DNA from: Jhaorihella thermophila
Lineage (GTDB): Bacteria > Pseudomonadota > Alphaproteobacteria > Rhodobacterales > Rhodobacteraceae
Reading direction: 5' to 3'
Assembly: GCF_900108275.1 (NCBI RefSeq)
Contig: NZ_FNVD01000006.1
Span: 1 to 64,000, forward strand
Length of the DNA: 64,000 nt
Below are positions 36,366-46,430 of this stretch, piece after piece. Numbering within the stretch: position 1 is the stretch's first letter; every line of letters starts with the position of its first letter. The notes beneath the pieces are model-generated. The model was not told where the DNA came from, did no database searches, and saw only the letters and a list, made by a program, of their open reading frames with translations. The position numbers and the translations under genes are program-made.

Positions 36366-37508
36366 ATGACCATCCACTGGTGCGGAACCGGCCTGTCGGC
36401 CATCCCCGGCCTGCGCCGGCTGATCGAACAGGGCCACGATGTTACCGTCTGGAACCGGACGGTGGACAAGGCGCGCGAAGCGGTGGGCGATCTCACCGAC
36501 GACATCCGTGCCTATGACATCGAGGCGCTGTCGCAAGCGGTGCAGAAGGGCGACGTGATCGTGTCCATGCTGCCCGCCGACTGGCATGTGCCGCTGGCCG
36601 AACTGGCGATCGAAAAGGGGGCGCATTTCGTCTCCTCGTCCTACATCGCGCCCGAGATGCGCGCGCTGGACGACCGCGCCCGCGAGGCCGGCGTCGCGCT
36701 GGTCAACGAGGTGGGGCTCGATCCCGGCATCGACCACCTGATGGCGCATGCGCTGGTCGCCGATTACCGCGCCTCGGACGCCTACGACCCGGCCAACCAT
36801 CTCAGCTTCATCTCCTATTGCGGCGGCGTGCCGAAGTTCCCCAACGCCTTCCGCTACAAGTTCAGCTGGTCGCCGCTGGGCGTGCTCAAGGCACTGCGCT
36901 CGCCGTCGAGGTCCATCCGCAACTATGCCGAACTGCGCGTGGACCGCCCTTGGGACGCGATCTCGACCTATACCGCGCCCCTGCCCACGCCCGAAAGCTT
37001 CGAGGTCTATCCCAACCGCGACTCGATCCCCTTCATGGAACAGTACGAGTTCGACCCGAACTGGACCGTGCGCGAATTCGTCCGCGGCACGTTGCGGCTC
37101 AACGGCTGGGCCGAAGCCTGGTCCGACGTCTTCCGCGAGGTGGAAACCCTCTCGGGCCCCGAAGGCGATGCCCGGCTCAAGGAAATGTCCGACCGGTTCT
37201 GGGAGGAAAACGCCTATGACGAAGGCGAGCCCGACCGCGTCGTGCTTTGCGTCGGGCTCAAGGCCGAACGCGACGGGCAGGAGGTCTGGCACAAGACCTG
37301 GGTGATGGACGCCTGGGGCGACGAACGCGGCACCGCCATGGCGCGCCTGGTGTCGATCCCGGTTTCACTGGCGGTCGAGGCGGTCCTCAACCGGCAAATC
37401 CCCGCGGGCGTCCACGCCGCGCCCAGCGATCCGAAACTGGTGCAGGCCTGGCTCGACGAGGTCGGCCACCTCGCCCAGCATCTGCAACTGGTGGACCGCC
37501 GCGTCTGA
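36366..37508 (+). CDS. Saccharopine dehydrogenase (glutamate-side, LYS9-type)
   Basis: The 380-residue protein has an N-terminal Rossmann segment (IHWCGTGLSAIPGLRRLIEQGHDVTVWNR), VIVSMLPADWHVPLAELAIEKGAHFVSSSYI, and the LYS9 motif VNEVGLDPGIDHLMAH with SFISYCGGVP. It would split saccharopine into glutamate and 2-aminoadipate semialdehyde, the second step of lysine breakdown. Its pairing with the LYS1-type gene supports this. A dispersed repeat follows the stop. Confidence 0.92.
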   Translation: MTIHWCGTGLSAIPGLRRLIEQGHDVTVWNRTVDKAREAVGDLTDDIRAYDIEALSQAVQKGDVIVSMLPADWHVPLAELAIEKGAHFVSSSYIAPEMRALDDRAREAGVALVNEVGLDPGIDHLMAHALVADYRASDAYDPANHLSFISYCGGVPKFPNAFRYKFSWSPLGVLKALRSPSRSIRNYAELRVDRPWDAISTYTAPLPTPESFEVYPNRDSIPFMEQYEFDPNWTVREFVRGTLRLNGWAEAWSDVFREVETLSGPEGDARLKEMSDRFWEENAYDEGEPDRVVLCVGLKAERDGQEVWHKTWVMDAWGDERGTAMARLVSIPVSLAVEAVLNRQIPAGVHAAPSDPKLVQAWLDEVGHLAQHLQLVDRRV

Positions 37509-37519
37509 ACGCCTCCACT

Positions 37520-37570
37520 CTTCATCTTGCGAAAAATACTCCCGCCGGAGGCATGAATTCTTCGGCGGGA
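37520..37570. repeat. Dispersed element, copy b, with a terminator-like hairpin
   Basis: The minus strand of 37520-37552 reads GGGAGTATTTTTCGCAAGAT then GAAG, matching the family consensus. Next to it TCCCGCCG (37540-37547) can pair with CGGCGGGA (37563-37570). It lies just after the LYS9-type gene and may act as its terminator. Confidence 0.55.
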
Positions 37571-37670
37571 CATCACCGCACGCACCTTCGCGCCGAATGC
37601 CGCCGCGATCGTCACGGATACCGATCGAACGAAAAACCTTGCCGCGCGCCGCGCGCGCGGCGCCGCTGGA

Positions 37671-38000
37671 TCACATCAGGTCGTTTTCCACGTCCTCGGC
37701 GGAAATGCCCAGCGCATCCAGCCCGTTCTCGAGATGATCCGACACATGCGGCGTGCCGATCAGATAGTCGGCGCAGGGCGTCGATGCCTCGGCCTTGGCC
37801 GTGGCAATCGCCTCTTCCAGATCATCGGCAAAGAAACTTTCCCGCCCGATCCACATGATCGCCACCAGTTCGGCCTGCTCGTCCTCGCTCATCCGGTCGA
37901 TGAAGGCGCGCAGTTCGTCCTCTGCCCGGTCCAGTTCGCGCGCCATCAGCGCGACCTGCGCGACCTTGCGGGGCGAAATCTCCAAGTCATTTACGTCCAT
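37671..38000 (-). CDS. DUF3775-family protein
   Basis: The 109-residue acidic protein (MDVNDLEISPRKVAQVALMA ... MSEDEQAELVAIMWIGRESF) matches the DUF3775 family, which has no known function. I chose the ATG at 38000, preceded by GAGAGAGGG; a longer frame to 38108 is less likely. There is no signal or membrane segment. It is a single leftward gene between the LYS9-type gene (convergent) and rmuC (146 bases upstream). Confidence 0.82.
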   Translation of the reverse strand: MDVNDLEISPRKVAQVALMARELDRAEDELRAFIDRMSEDEQAELVAIMWIGRESFFADDLEEAIATAKAEASTPCADYLIGTPHVSDHLENGLDALGISAEDVENDLM

Positions 38001-38146
38001 CCCTCTCTCCGGTTGCCGGAATCCTCGTGACCCGTGGCTCATGCCATTGCCCGCGATCTTACGCAATATCGCCCTACAAGTTCCAGACCAACCTTTTCCC
38101 CGGCGCAAGAGGCAGGCCGGTCAGCCCGGTGGCGCAGCTGTCGGGA

Positions 38147-39400
38147 TCAGCGGGACGTGGCGGGCTTGTCCAGGGACACGACATGCCCCGCATCCTGCGG
38201 CGCCAGCTCCTCGAAATCGAAATTGTCGAGCCGCAGCGCCCGCCGCCCCGCCTTTTCGGCGCTGATCTTGATTTCGGCCACGTCTTTCGCTGCCTGCCCG
38301 AAATGCCGGTCGAGATTGGCGACCCGGTCGCCCAACCGTTCCACATCCTTGTGCAACAGGCTCAGTTCCCGGCGGATGGCGCCGGCCTGTTCGCGCATCC
38401 GCGCGTCCTTCAGGATCGCGCGCATCGTGTTCAGCGTCGCCATGCAGGTGGTCGGCGACACGATCCAGACCCGCGCGGCGAACCCTTCGCGCACCACGTC
38501 CGCGAAGTTGGCGTGAAGCTCGGCATAGACCGCTTCGGATGGCAGGAACATGATCGCCCCATCGGCGGTCTCGCCCTCGACGATGTAGCGTTCGGAAATC
38601 GCCTTGATGTGACCCCGCACCGCCGCGCGCAACGCCTGCGCGGCCTGTCTGGCCTCGGCCTGAGTCTCGGCCCGCCGCAGCGCCTCGTAAGCTTCCAGCG
38701 GGAATTTCGAATCGATCACGATCGGCCCCGGCGGATTGGGGAGATGAACCAGGCAATCCGCCCGACGCCCGTTCGACAGCGTGGCCTGAAAGGCGTAAGA
38801 ATCCGCCGGCAGCGCCTTGGACACGATGTCATTCAGCTGGATTTCCCCGAAGGCGCCGCGCGTCTGCTTGTTCGACAGGATGTCCTGAAGGCTCAGCACC
38901 TCGCCCGACAGTTTGGTGATGTTGTCCTGCGCCTTGTCGATGGCGGCCAGCCGTTCCTGCAGCGCGGTCAGCGAGGTCGCGGTCTGTTTCGACGTGCCGT
39001 GCAGGGTCTCCTTCATCCGCTCCTGCATCTCGGTCAGCGCGCGCGAGGTGCGCATCACGTTGTCCGCCAGCCGGTCGTTCATGTGCTGCTGCACGTCCGA
39101 CAGGCGCATCTCGACGGTCTGGATCAGCTGCACCTGTGCGTTGGCCTGCTGGTCCGACACATGCTGAAGCCCGCCGCGCAGATGCTCCTGCCCCTGCGCC
39201 AGTTGCTGCACGCTCTGCGCCATCAGCGCGACCTGCTGCGACAAGGGCTCCACCGCCCGCGCCGACCGCCGCGCGGCAGCCAGCGCGGAAACCAGCAGAA
39301 CCAGCAGAACCAGCACCAGCAACGCGACCCCTGCCCCCGCCAGAACCGCGACCACCGCCGGGTCGCCCAAGGCGTAGCTCTGTCCGCCGATCTCGATCAT
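38147..39400 (-). CDS. rmuC: RmuC, DNA recombination-related protein
   Basis: RmuC proteins limit inversions between short repeats and carry a restriction-endonuclease-like fold. The 417-residue protein has an N-terminal membrane anchor (about residues 15-42), a long coiled coil (about 50-170), and the RmuC domain with [32 protein letters not shown], and [14 protein letters not shown]. The ATG at 39400 overlaps the mutL stop (ATGA). Being coupled to a mismatch repair gene supports a DNA-maintenance role. Confidence 0.94.
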   Translation of the reverse strand: MIEIGGQSYALGDPAVVAVLAGAGVALLVLVLLVLLVSALAAARRSARAVEPLSQQVALMAQSVQQLAQGQEHLRGGLQHVSDQQANAQVQLIQTVEMRLSDVQQHMNDRLADNVMRTSRALTEMQERMKETLHGTSKQTATSLTALQERLAAIDKAQDNITKLSGEVLSLQDILSNKQTRGAFGEIQLNDIVSKALPADSYAFQATLSNGRRADCLVHLPNPPGPIVIDSKFPLEAYEALRRAETQAEARQAAQALRAAVRGHIKAISERYIVEGETADGAIMFLPSEAVYAELHANFADVVREGFAARVWIVSPTTCMATLNTMRAILKDARMREQAGAIRRELSLLHKDVERLGDRVANLDRHFGQAAKDVAEIKISAEKAGRRALRLDNFDFEELAPQDAGHVVSLDKPATSR

Positions 39401-41256
39401 GTGCGCCCGAACAGCCTTTCGATATCCTTCAGCTTCAGCTCGACATAGGTCGGGCGGCCGTGGTTGCACTGGCCGGAATGCGGGGTCGCCTCCATCTCGC
39501 GCAACAGCGCGTTCATCTCGTCCGCCTGCATCCGTCGCCCCGACCGGACCGAACCGTGACAGGCCACGCGGCTTAGGATCGCTTCGATCCGGGCCTGCAC
39601 GGTGATCGTTTCGCCCTGGTCGTCCAGCTCGTCCAGAATGTCGCGGATCAAGGCGGCCGCATCCACCTCGCCCAGGATCGCGGGGGTTTCGCGCACCGCC
39701 ACCGCGCCACCGCCGAAGGGCTCGACGGTCAGGCCCATCCGGGCAAGGTTGCCGGCCTCGGCCAAAAGGCGGGCGCAGTCGGCTTCGGAAAGCTCCACGA
39801 TTTCCGGGATCAGCAACGCCTGCGCGGCGACGCCGTTCTCGGCCATCTGGCGTTTCAGCTTCTCATAGACCAACCGTTCATGGGCGGCGTGCTGGTCCAC
39901 GATCACGATGCCGTCCGCCGTCTGGGCGATGATGTAGTTTTCATGCACCTGCCCCCGCGCCACGCCCAGCGGCAGGGCTTCGATCGGCACTTCCGGCGCG
40001 GTTTCAGCCGCGGCTTCGGGTGCCACCGCTGGCTCGACCCGGCCGCTGAACGCGCCGCCCAGTTCCGCAAAGCCCGGCGCCTGCGCCTGATACGCCGCCT
40101 GCCGCGCCGCGACCGACGGGCGGCGGTCCATCTGGTAGATGCGCGGCGCCTGCGTCTCGGGCGTCATCGCGCCCAGAGTCGCCCCGGCCACGGTGGTCGA
40201 GGCCCGGTGCCCCGCCTCGGCCAGCGCATGCCGCAGGCCGGACACGATCAGCCCGCGCGCCACGCCGGGGTCGCGGAATCGGACCTCGGACTTCGCCGGG
40301 TGCACGTTCACGTCCACAAGATGCGGGTCGCAGTCGATGAACAGCGCCGCCGCCGGGTGACGATCTCGGCTGAGAAAATCGAAATAGGCGGCCCGCAGCG
40401 CCCCGGTCAGCATCTTGTCGCGCACCGGGCGGCCGTTGACGAACAGGTATTGCGCCACCGCCGCGCCGCGCGAATAGGTGGGCAGCGCAGCATAACCGTA
40501 TAGCCGCAGCCCTTCGCGCGTGGCGTCGATCCGCAGGGCATTCTCGGCAAACTCGCGCCCCATGACGCGGGCCAGCCGGGCATGAAGCGCATCGAACAGA
40601 TCGCCCGATTCGGGATCAGCGCGGAACACCACGCGCCCCTCGCCCCCGCCCGAAACGTCGCGCAGGGTGAACCCGATCGCCGGTTCCGCCATCGCCAGCC
40701 GCTTGAGCGTGTCGCCGATCGCCTGCGCCTCGGCCCGGTCGCTGCGCAGGAACTTGAGACGCGCCGGGGTGGCGTAGAACAGGTCGCGCAGCTCGACCAC
40801 CGTGCCGGCGCGCAGGGCGGCCGGCTTGACCGGATCCATCCGGCCACCGCTCACGCGGATCGTGGCGGCCTCCTCGCCCTCGGCACGGCTGGTGATGGTC
40901 AGCCGCCCCACCGCGCCCAGCGACGGCAGCGCCTCGCCGCGAAAGCCGAAGGTGTGGATGTCCAGCAGGTCGGACCCGTCGATCTTGGAGGTTGCGTGCC
41001 GCGACAGCGCCAGCGGCAGCTGGTCGGGCGGGATGCCGCAGCCGTCATCGGTCACGCGGATCAGGGTTTTGCCGCCATCGGCGATGTCGATGCCGATCCG
41101 GGTCGCGCCCGCGTCGATCGCGTTCTCCACCAACTCCTTGACGGCCGAAGCGGGGCGTTCGACCACCTCGCCGGCCGCGATGCGGTTGATCGCGGCGTCG
41201 TCGAGTTGCCGAATGACGGGGCGGTGCTGGCCTATATTGGGGTCGTGCTGGGTCAT
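39397..41256 (-). CDS. mutL: MutL, DNA mismatch repair protein
   Basis: MutL links mismatch recognition by MutS to strand removal. The 619-residue protein has the GHKL ATPase domain ([49 protein letters not shown]), a variable linker (about 340-430), and a C-terminal dimer domain with [12 protein letters not shown] and GQCNHGRPT, the latter typical of MutL endonuclease-type tails. I chose the ATG at 41256, since the conserved [17 protein letters not shown] begins soon after. It overlaps rmuC. Confidence 0.96.
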   Translation of the reverse strand: MTQHDPNIGQHRPVIRQLDDAAINRIAAGEVVERPASAVKELVENAIDAGATRIGIDIADGGKTLIRVTDDGCGIPPDQLPLALSRHATSKIDGSDLLDIHTFGFRGEALPSLGAVGRLTITSRAEGEEAATIRVSGGRMDPVKPAALRAGTVVELRDLFYATPARLKFLRSDRAEAQAIGDTLKRLAMAEPAIGFTLRDVSGGGEGRVVFRADPESGDLFDALHARLARVMGREFAENALRIDATREGLRLYGYAALPTYSRGAAVAQYLFVNGRPVRDKMLTGALRAAYFDFLSRDRHPAAALFIDCDPHLVDVNVHPAKSEVRFRDPGVARGLIVSGLRHALAEAGHRASTTVAGATLGAMTPETQAPRIYQMDRRPSVAARQAAYQAQAPGFAELGGAFSGRVEPAVAPEAAAETAPEVPIEALPLGVARGQVHENYIIAQTADGIVIVDQHAAHERLVYEKLKRQMAENGVAAQALLIPEIVELSEADCARLLAEAGNLARMGLTVEPFGGGAVAVRETPAILGEVDAAALIRDILDELDDQGETITVQARIEAILSRVACHGSVRSGRRMQADEMNALLREMEATPHSGQCNHGRPTYVELKLKDIERLFGRT

Positions 41257-41311
41257 ACCGCAAAACCTAGCACGCACCTGCGCGATTCTGCCAGCGGGGA
41301 AATCCAGGCGG

Positions 41312-42241
41312 TCAGCCTTCGGCGGGCGCACCGGCGCGGGTGCGGCATGGCCCAAAGCGTGCGGCCAGCACGAGGATCACGCCCGAAACAGTGGCGATCA
41401 TGCCTGCCGCGCTGACCGCGTCGTCGGCCCCCAGCCACAACGGTCCGTAACCCGCCAGCACATAGCCCAGAACGGCGGAAACGGCCGCAAAAACCACGCT
41501 CCAGCCCACTTGCACCTCGAGCCGGTTGGTCATCATCCGCGCCGCCGCGGGCGGGCAGATGAACATGGCGATGACGATGATCGACCCCACCGCGTCGAAT
41601 GCTGCCACTGCCGCGATCGCTGCCACCACCACCAGCGCCAGCCCAAGCGCGGCGGTGGGGATGCCGACCGAACGGGCAAAGCCTTCGTCGAAGGTCGAGA
41701 TCTTGAGCGGCCGCCAGAACAGGAGGATGAAAGCTGCCACCCCCAGCAGGGTGAACCCCATGCGCGGCAACTCGGGCGGAAGATAGCGCAGCGCATCCGT
41801 ATCCAGCAGAGACCCCCAACCGGTCGCGTCCAGCCAGATCAGGCTCTCGAGATTGCCATACAGCGCGTGCTGCACATCCAGATGCACGCTGGAGGTATCG
41901 GACTGTTCCAGCAACAGCACGCCGCCGGCGAACATCGCGGTGAACACCACGCCCATCGCGGCGCCGGGCTCGATCCGGCCCAGGCGGCGGATCAGCTCGA
42001 TCAGCACCACCGCGACCACGGCGGCCCCCATCGCGCCCAGCATCATCGGCCAAGTGGACACCGCCCCGGTCAGCAGGAACGCGACCACGATGCCGGGCAG
42101 GACCACATGGCTGATCGCATCCCCGATCAGCGCCTGCCGCCGCAGCACCAGGAAATTGCCCGGCAAGGCACAGGCGATCGCAGCGAAAGTGCCGATCAGC
42201 AGCGGTGGCAGGGACAGGGGGACGAATTCCTCGCCGCTCAT
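41312..42241 (-). CDS. sitD: Manganese/iron ABC transporter permease (SitD-like)
   Basis: The 309-residue membrane protein is a metal-type (family 3) permease with about eight to nine spans; [30 protein letters not shown] and [20 protein letters not shown] are characteristic. Together with SitC it forms the channel. Its start overlaps the sitC stop (ATGA). It is the last gene of a four-gene importer that starts at 45223. Confidence 0.9.
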   Translation of the reverse strand: MSGEEFVPLSLPPLLIGTFAAIACALPGNFLVLRRQALIGDAISHVVLPGIVVAFLLTGAVSTWPMMLGAMGAAVVAVVLIELIRRLGRIEPGAAMGVVFTAMFAGGVLLLEQSDTSSVHLDVQHALYGNLESLIWLDATGWGSLLDTDALRYLPPELPRMGFTLLGVAAFILLFWRPLKISTFDEGFARSVGIPTAALGLALVVVAAIAAVAAFDAVGSIIVIAMFICPPAAARMMTNRLEVQVGWSVVFAAVSAVLGYVLAGYGPLWLGADDAVSAAGMIATVSGVILVLAARFGPCRTRAGAPAEG

Positions 42242-43443
42242 GTGCGCACCTCCTTCGGTCCACCGATGCGCCGGTCGATTTCTTCGATCTGGTCGCGGGT
42301 CAGCACGGTTTCGATGTCGCGCAGCCCGTCATAGAGCGACGCCGCGCCCTCATGCGCCGGATCCGCGCGCACCGCCTGCCATCGGGTTTCATCCAGCAGG
42401 GCGCGAGCCGCGCGGACGCGCCCGCGATCGGTGGGCACGCCATCGGCACGCATCAGCCCCGCCCGCCGCAGCAACCGCCGGGTCAGATTCTCATAGACCG
42501 GCTGCCCCTGCGCCAGCGCCAGAAGCCCCTGCCGGAGATGCACCCGCCGCTGATAGCGCAGGTGGCGCACAGTCGCGGCCAAAACGCCCCGCCCCGGTGC
42601 CACCAGCATCGACAGGACGAAGAATCCGAACGCCACCAGCACGATGATCGGCCCGGTGGGCAGCGCCGGCGTCGTGGCCGAGATCGCCGCGCCGACATAG
42701 CCCGACAGCGCTCCAAACGCGCCGGCCAGCAGCACCACGCGTCCCGAACGGTCAGACCAGAACCGCGCGGTGACGGGCGGGATGATAAGCATTGCCACGA
42801 TCAGGATCAGCCCCACGACCTTGAGCCCGATCACCGTGACCGCCATCACCAGCCCCATCGTCGCCATGTCCACCCGATGCACGGAAATGCCTTGAGTTGC
42901 GGCGAATTCCGGGTCGAAGGCCACCATCGTCATCGGCCGCCGCAAGATAACGACGGCCACCAGCACCAGTGCGCCGCTGATGGCTATGACCAGCGCATCC
43001 ACCCGCAGCATGCCGGCGGTCGAACCCAACAGGAAGCTCTCCAGTCCCGCCTGCCGGCCCGCCGTCATGGTCTGGATGACCGTCAGCAGCACCACGCCGA
43101 ACCCGAAAAAGACCGACAGCACCGCGCCGATCGCAGCATCCTCGGCCAGCCGCGTGTGCCGTGTCAGCCAGGACAGCGCCCAAAGCCCCGCGCCCGCCGA
43201 CAGCGCCGACCCCAACAGCAGACCGGCCAGATTGCGCCCGTCGCCGCCCAGCGCCACCATGACGATAAAGGCCAGCCCCACCCCCGGCAGTGTCGCGTGC
43301 GATACCGCATCGCTGACCAGCGCGCGCTTGCGCAGGAACAGGAATGTGCCGGTGGCGCCGGCGGCAAAGCCCAGCAGCGCGGCCCCGATCGCCACCAGCG
43401 CCGCGTTGTAGCCCAGCTTCAGCAGCAGCGCATCCCACAGCAT
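42238..43443 (-). CDS. sitC: Manganese/iron ABC transporter permease (SitC-like) with a C-terminal cytosolic extension
   Basis: The first about 285 residues are a metal-type permease (LRKRALVSDAVSHATLPGVGLAFI, DPEFAATQGISVHRVDMATMGLVMAVTV). The last about 115 residues, after the final span, are soluble and helix-rich (RRVHLRQGLLALAQGQPVYENLTRRLLRRAGLMRADGVPTDRG), resembling a winged-helix segment related to DtxR-type regulators. Such extended permeases occur in several bacterial Mn importers, but their role is unclear. At 401 residues it is about 110 longer than plain SitC. It lies between sitB and sitD. Confidence 0.9.
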   Translation of the reverse strand: MLWDALLLKLGYNAALVAIGAALLGFAAGATGTFLFLRKRALVSDAVSHATLPGVGLAFIVMVALGGDGRNLAGLLLGSALSAGAGLWALSWLTRHTRLAEDAAIGAVLSVFFGFGVVLLTVIQTMTAGRQAGLESFLLGSTAGMLRVDALVIAISGALVLVAVVILRRPMTMVAFDPEFAATQGISVHRVDMATMGLVMAVTVIGLKVVGLILIVAMLIIPPVTARFWSDRSGRVVLLAGAFGALSGYVGAAISATTPALPTGPIIVLVAFGFFVLSMLVAPGRGVLAATVRHLRYQRRVHLRQGLLALAQGQPVYENLTRRLLRRAGLMRADGVPTDRGRVRAARALLDETRWQAVRADPAHEGAASLYDGLRDIETVLTRDQIEEIDRRIGGPKEVRT

Positions 43444-43449
43444 CGCCGA

Positions 43450-44253
43450 TCAGCTCCGGTTTCGGGAAAACAGGTCGTGCTGGGAAATCGCCAGCCGGCC
43501 GCCATAGGCCGCCTGCAGGGTTTCGGGGGTGAAGGCCTCGTCCACCGGGCCTTCGGCGATCTTGCGGACGTTCAGCAGGAATACATGGTCGAAATAGTCC
43601 CGCACCGTGGACAGGTCGTGATGCACCGCGACCACGGTGCGACCGGCCGTCTTGAGATCCTTCAGGACCGCGATGATCGCCTTTTCCGTCGCCGCGTCCA
43701 CCCCGGCAAAGGGTTCATCCAGAAGATACAGCTCCGCATCCTCGGCCAGGGCGCGGGCCAGGAACACCCGCTGCTGCTGGCCGCCCGAGAGCTGGCCGAT
43801 CTGGCGTTCGGCGAACTCGTGCATGCCGACCCGGCGCAGGCAGTCCATCGCCCGCGCCATGTGCCGCATCCGCACCCGGCCCAGCAGCCCCAGTTCGCGA
43901 TAGAGTCCCATCAGCACCACGTCGATCACCCGGGTGGGGAAGTCCCAGTCCACGCTGGCCCGCTGCGGCACATAGGCGATCTGGTCGCGGACCTCGTCCA
44001 GCGGTCGGCCGAACACCGTCACCTGCCCCGACAGGGGGCGCAGGATGCCCAGCGCGGCCTTGAGCATGGTGGACTTGCCCGCGCCGTTCGGCCCGATGAT
44101 TGCGGTCATGGATCCTTCGGGCACCGTCATGTCCACCGAGAACACCGCCGGTTTCTCGCCATAGGCGACTGTCAGGCCCCGGATCGCAAAGGGGCTTTTG
44201 CCCAGATCCGCGTCGGTGGTCGCACGGCCTTCTCTGGCGGCCAGTTCCAGCAT
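43450..44253 (-). CDS. sitB: Manganese/iron ABC transporter ATP-binding protein (SitB-like)
   Basis: The 267-residue ATPase has Walker A IIGPNGAGKST, YVPQRASVDWDFPTRVIDVVLMG (a Q-loop segment characteristic of metal importers), signature IGQLSGGQQQRVFLARAL, and Walker B LYLLDEPFAGVD. It follows the binding-protein gene by four bases. The family handles Mn, Fe or Zn; the binding protein suggests Mn/Fe. Confidence 0.93.
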   Translation of the reverse strand: MLELAAREGRATTDADLGKSPFAIRGLTVAYGEKPAVFSVDMTVPEGSMTAIIGPNGAGKSTMLKAALGILRPLSGQVTVFGRPLDEVRDQIAYVPQRASVDWDFPTRVIDVVLMGLYRELGLLGRVRMRHMARAMDCLRRVGMHEFAERQIGQLSGGQQQRVFLARALAEDAELYLLDEPFAGVDAATEKAIIAVLKDLKTAGRTVVAVHHDLSTVRDYFDHVFLLNVRKIAEGPVDEAFTPETLQAAYGGRLAISQHDLFSRNRS

Positions 44254-44257
44254 CGCG

Positions 44258-45223
44258 TCACATCCCCGCCGAAAGCTTGCCGTTCATTCCGCGTTCGGGC
44301 GCATCCGCGCCCAGCGCGCGGGCAATCACGGTTACATTATGGTCGATCATACCGATATAGGTGCCTTCGTATGTGCCGGGCGTTCCCATTGCATCACTGA
44401 ACAACTCGCCGCCGATCCTCACAGCGTGACCCTTCGCCGCGGCACCTTCGACCAGGGCGCGGATATTGCGGTCGGACACCGAGCTTTCGACGAACACGGC
44501 ACCGATCCGACGGCTGACGAGGATGTCCACCAGTTCGCGGATCCGCGCAAGCCCCGCCTCGCTTTCAGTCGAAATGCCCTGAATGCCCATGACCTCGAAC
44601 CCGTAGGCCCGCCCGAAATAGCCAAAGGCATCATGGGCCGTGACCAGCACGCGCGATTGCGCCGGAACCCTGGCGAGCGTTTCGCGGGCGTAGGCACCCA
44701 GCCGGTCCAGTTCTTCCATATGGGCCGCGGCATTGGCGGCGAATCGCCCGGCCGCCTCGGGCCGGGCCTCGCTCAGGGCGCGCTGGATCTCGGCCACGAC
44801 ATGCTTCCACAGATCGGGCACCATCCAGACATGGGGATCGAACTTGTCGGCATAGTCGTCATGGGCCAGCAGCAGCTCGCGCGGCAGCGCTTCGGCCACC
44901 GCCACGACGCGACGCTTGCGCGCCAGATTGTGCAGGAACTCCTCCATCTGCGCCTCGAGATAGAGCCCGTGCCACAGCACCAGGTCGGCCCGGGTCATCG
45001 CGACGATGTCGCTGCGGGTCTGGCGATAGGAATGCGGGTCCACGCCGGGCCCCATCAACGCGCGCACCTCGACCTGATCGCCACCGACGCGCCGCGCGGC
45101 GTCGGCGATCATGCCGGTCGTGGCCACCACCCGCAAAGGCGCCGAAGCCCGCCCCGAAATCGCAAAACCGGCACTCAGCAGAAGAGCCGGCAACCCCAGA
45201 ACCACGTTTCGGCGTCGAATCAT
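44258..45223 (-). CDS. sitA: Manganese/iron-binding periplasmic protein (SitA/MntA-like)
   Basis: The 321-residue protein has an N-terminal signal (RRRNVVLGLPALLLSAGFAI; the arginines make Tat export conceivable) and a metal-binding fold with H64 (GVDPHSY) and H131 (FDPHVWMV) as ligands. Later acidic ligands lie in GISTESEAGLARI and ESSVSDRNI. There is no histidine-rich loop, which favours Mn or Fe over Zn. I chose the ATG at 45223, with AGGGCAGGGAC ahead. The palindrome upstream (45286-45304) suggests Fur-family control. Confidence 0.9.
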   Translation of the reverse strand: MIRRRNVVLGLPALLLSAGFAISGRASAPLRVVATTGMIADAARRVGGDQVEVRALMGPGVDPHSYRQTRSDIVAMTRADLVLWHGLYLEAQMEEFLHNLARKRRVVAVAEALPRELLLAHDDYADKFDPHVWMVPDLWKHVVAEIQRALSEARPEAAGRFAANAAAHMEELDRLGAYARETLARVPAQSRVLVTAHDAFGYFGRAYGFEVMGIQGISTESEAGLARIRELVDILVSRRIGAVFVESSVSDRNIRALVEGAAAKGHAVRIGGELFSDAMGTPGTYEGTYIGMIDHNVTVIARALGADAPERGMNGKLSAGM

Positions 45224-45281
45224 GTCCCTGCCCTTCCGTTCCCGTCCTGGCCAATATGCGCGCCGGGACATCTTTCGTCAA

Positions 45282-45314
45282 TGCAATTGCGAATTATTCG
45301 CAATAAGAGTTGCA
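45282..45314 (-). promoter_or_regulatory. Palindromic operator upstream of sitABCD
   Basis: ATTGCGAA (45286-45293), three-base spacer, TTCGCAAT (45297-45304) is a perfect inverted repeat. An outer pair, TGCAA (45282-45286) and TTGCA (45310-45314), surrounds it. TGCAA/TTGCA palindromes resemble the sites of the Fur-family manganese regulator Mur described in alphaproteobacteria. The site lies between the divergent sitA and deoC genes, 60-90 bases before each start. Confidence 0.65.
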
Positions 45315-45392
45315 CTTTCCGCGCCGGCATGTCTTGCGCTGCACTGAGGGAACATGCGACTTTTGCGGGTCTGAACCTTTCGGGGATAGAGG

Positions 45393-46382
45393 ATGGATAC
45401 CGCAACCAAGGACCGCACCGCCCAGCTGCCGCAGGTTACCGATCCCCGCAATGCGGGGATCGAACTGGACCTGGCCTGGGTTCGTGCCGCGCAGGCCAAT
45501 ACCTCGGCGATCGAACGCCGCGCGGCGACGCTGCCCGCCCGGCGCAGTGTGAAAAAGGACCATCAGGCCGCATGGCTGCTGAAGGCGATCACCTGCATCG
45601 ATCTGACCACGCTTGCCGGCGATGACACGCCCGGCCGGGTGCACCGGCTGTGCGCCAAGGCCCGCCAGCCGGTGCGCCGCGACATTCTGGAGGCGCTGGG
45701 CATGGGGCCGATCACCGTGGGCGCCGTCTGCGTCTATCACGAGATGATCGCCCCCGCCGTAGAGGCCCTGCGCGGCAGCGGCATCCCCGTGGCCGCAGTC
45801 AGCACCGGTTTTCCGGCGGGTCTGTCGCCGTTTCACCTGCGGGTCGAAGAGATCCGCGAAAGCGTCAAGGCCGGCGCGCGCGAGATCGACATCGTGATCT
45901 CGCGCCGTCATGTGTTGACCGGAAACTGGCAGGCACTTTATGACGAGTTGCGCATCTTCCGCGAGGCCTGCGGCGAAGCGCATATGAAGGCAATTCTGGC
46001 GACGGGGGAACTGGGCACCCTGCGCAACGTGGCGCGGGCCTCGCTCGTGGCAATGATGGCCGGGTCGGACTTCATAAAGACCTCGACCGGCAAGGAGAGC
46101 GTCAACGCCACCCTGCCGGTGTCTCTGGTGATGATCCGCGCGATCCGTGAGTTCCACGAACGCACCGGCCACCGTGTCGGCTACAAGCCGGCCGGCGGCA
46201 TCTCCAGGGCGAAGGACGCGCTGAACTATCTGGCGCTGATCAAGGAAGAGCTGGGCAACCGCTGGCTGCAGCCGGATCTGTTCCGGTTCGGCGCCTCGTC
46301 GCTGCTGGGCGATATCGAGCGACAGCTGGAGCATCACGTCACCGGGGCCTATTCGGCCGGCTGGCGCCACCCGATGGGCTGA
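45393..46382 (+). CDS. deoC: Deoxyribose-phosphate aldolase
   Basis: DeoC splits 2-deoxyribose 5-phosphate into glyceraldehyde 3-phosphate and acetaldehyde, the last step of deoxynucleoside breakdown. The 329-residue protein is a class I aldolase TIM barrel with AVSTGFPAGLSPFHLRVEEI, the Schiff-base lysine in SDFIKTSTGKE, and GYKPAGGISRAKDA (proton-relay Lys). It belongs to the longer DeoC type that carries an N-terminal extension. The following gene encodes an aldehyde dehydrogenase well suited to remove the acetaldehyde. Confidence 0.94.
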   Translation: MDTATKDRTAQLPQVTDPRNAGIELDLAWVRAAQANTSAIERRAATLPARRSVKKDHQAAWLLKAITCIDLTTLAGDDTPGRVHRLCAKARQPVRRDILEALGMGPITVGAVCVYHEMIAPAVEALRGSGIPVAAVSTGFPAGLSPFHLRVEEIRESVKAGAREIDIVISRRHVLTGNWQALYDELRIFREACGEAHMKAILATGELGTLRNVARASLVAMMAGSDFIKTSTGKESVNATLPVSLVMIRAIREFHERTGHRVGYKPAGGISRAKDALNYLALIKEELGNRWLQPDLFRFGASSLLGDIERQLEHHVTGAYSAGWRHPMG

Positions 46383-46405
46383 CGCGCGCGGCAGGCGCGG
46401 CGCAG

Positions 46406-46430
46406 TGAGTATTTGGAGCAAGATGAAGAG
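46406..46430 (+). repeat. Dispersed element, copy c, ending at the ALDH16 start
   Basis: The segment reads GTGAGTATTTGGAGCAAGAT then GAAGAG and runs directly into the ATG at 46431. Its purine-rich end is the only ribosome-site candidate for that gene. Confidence 0.6.
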
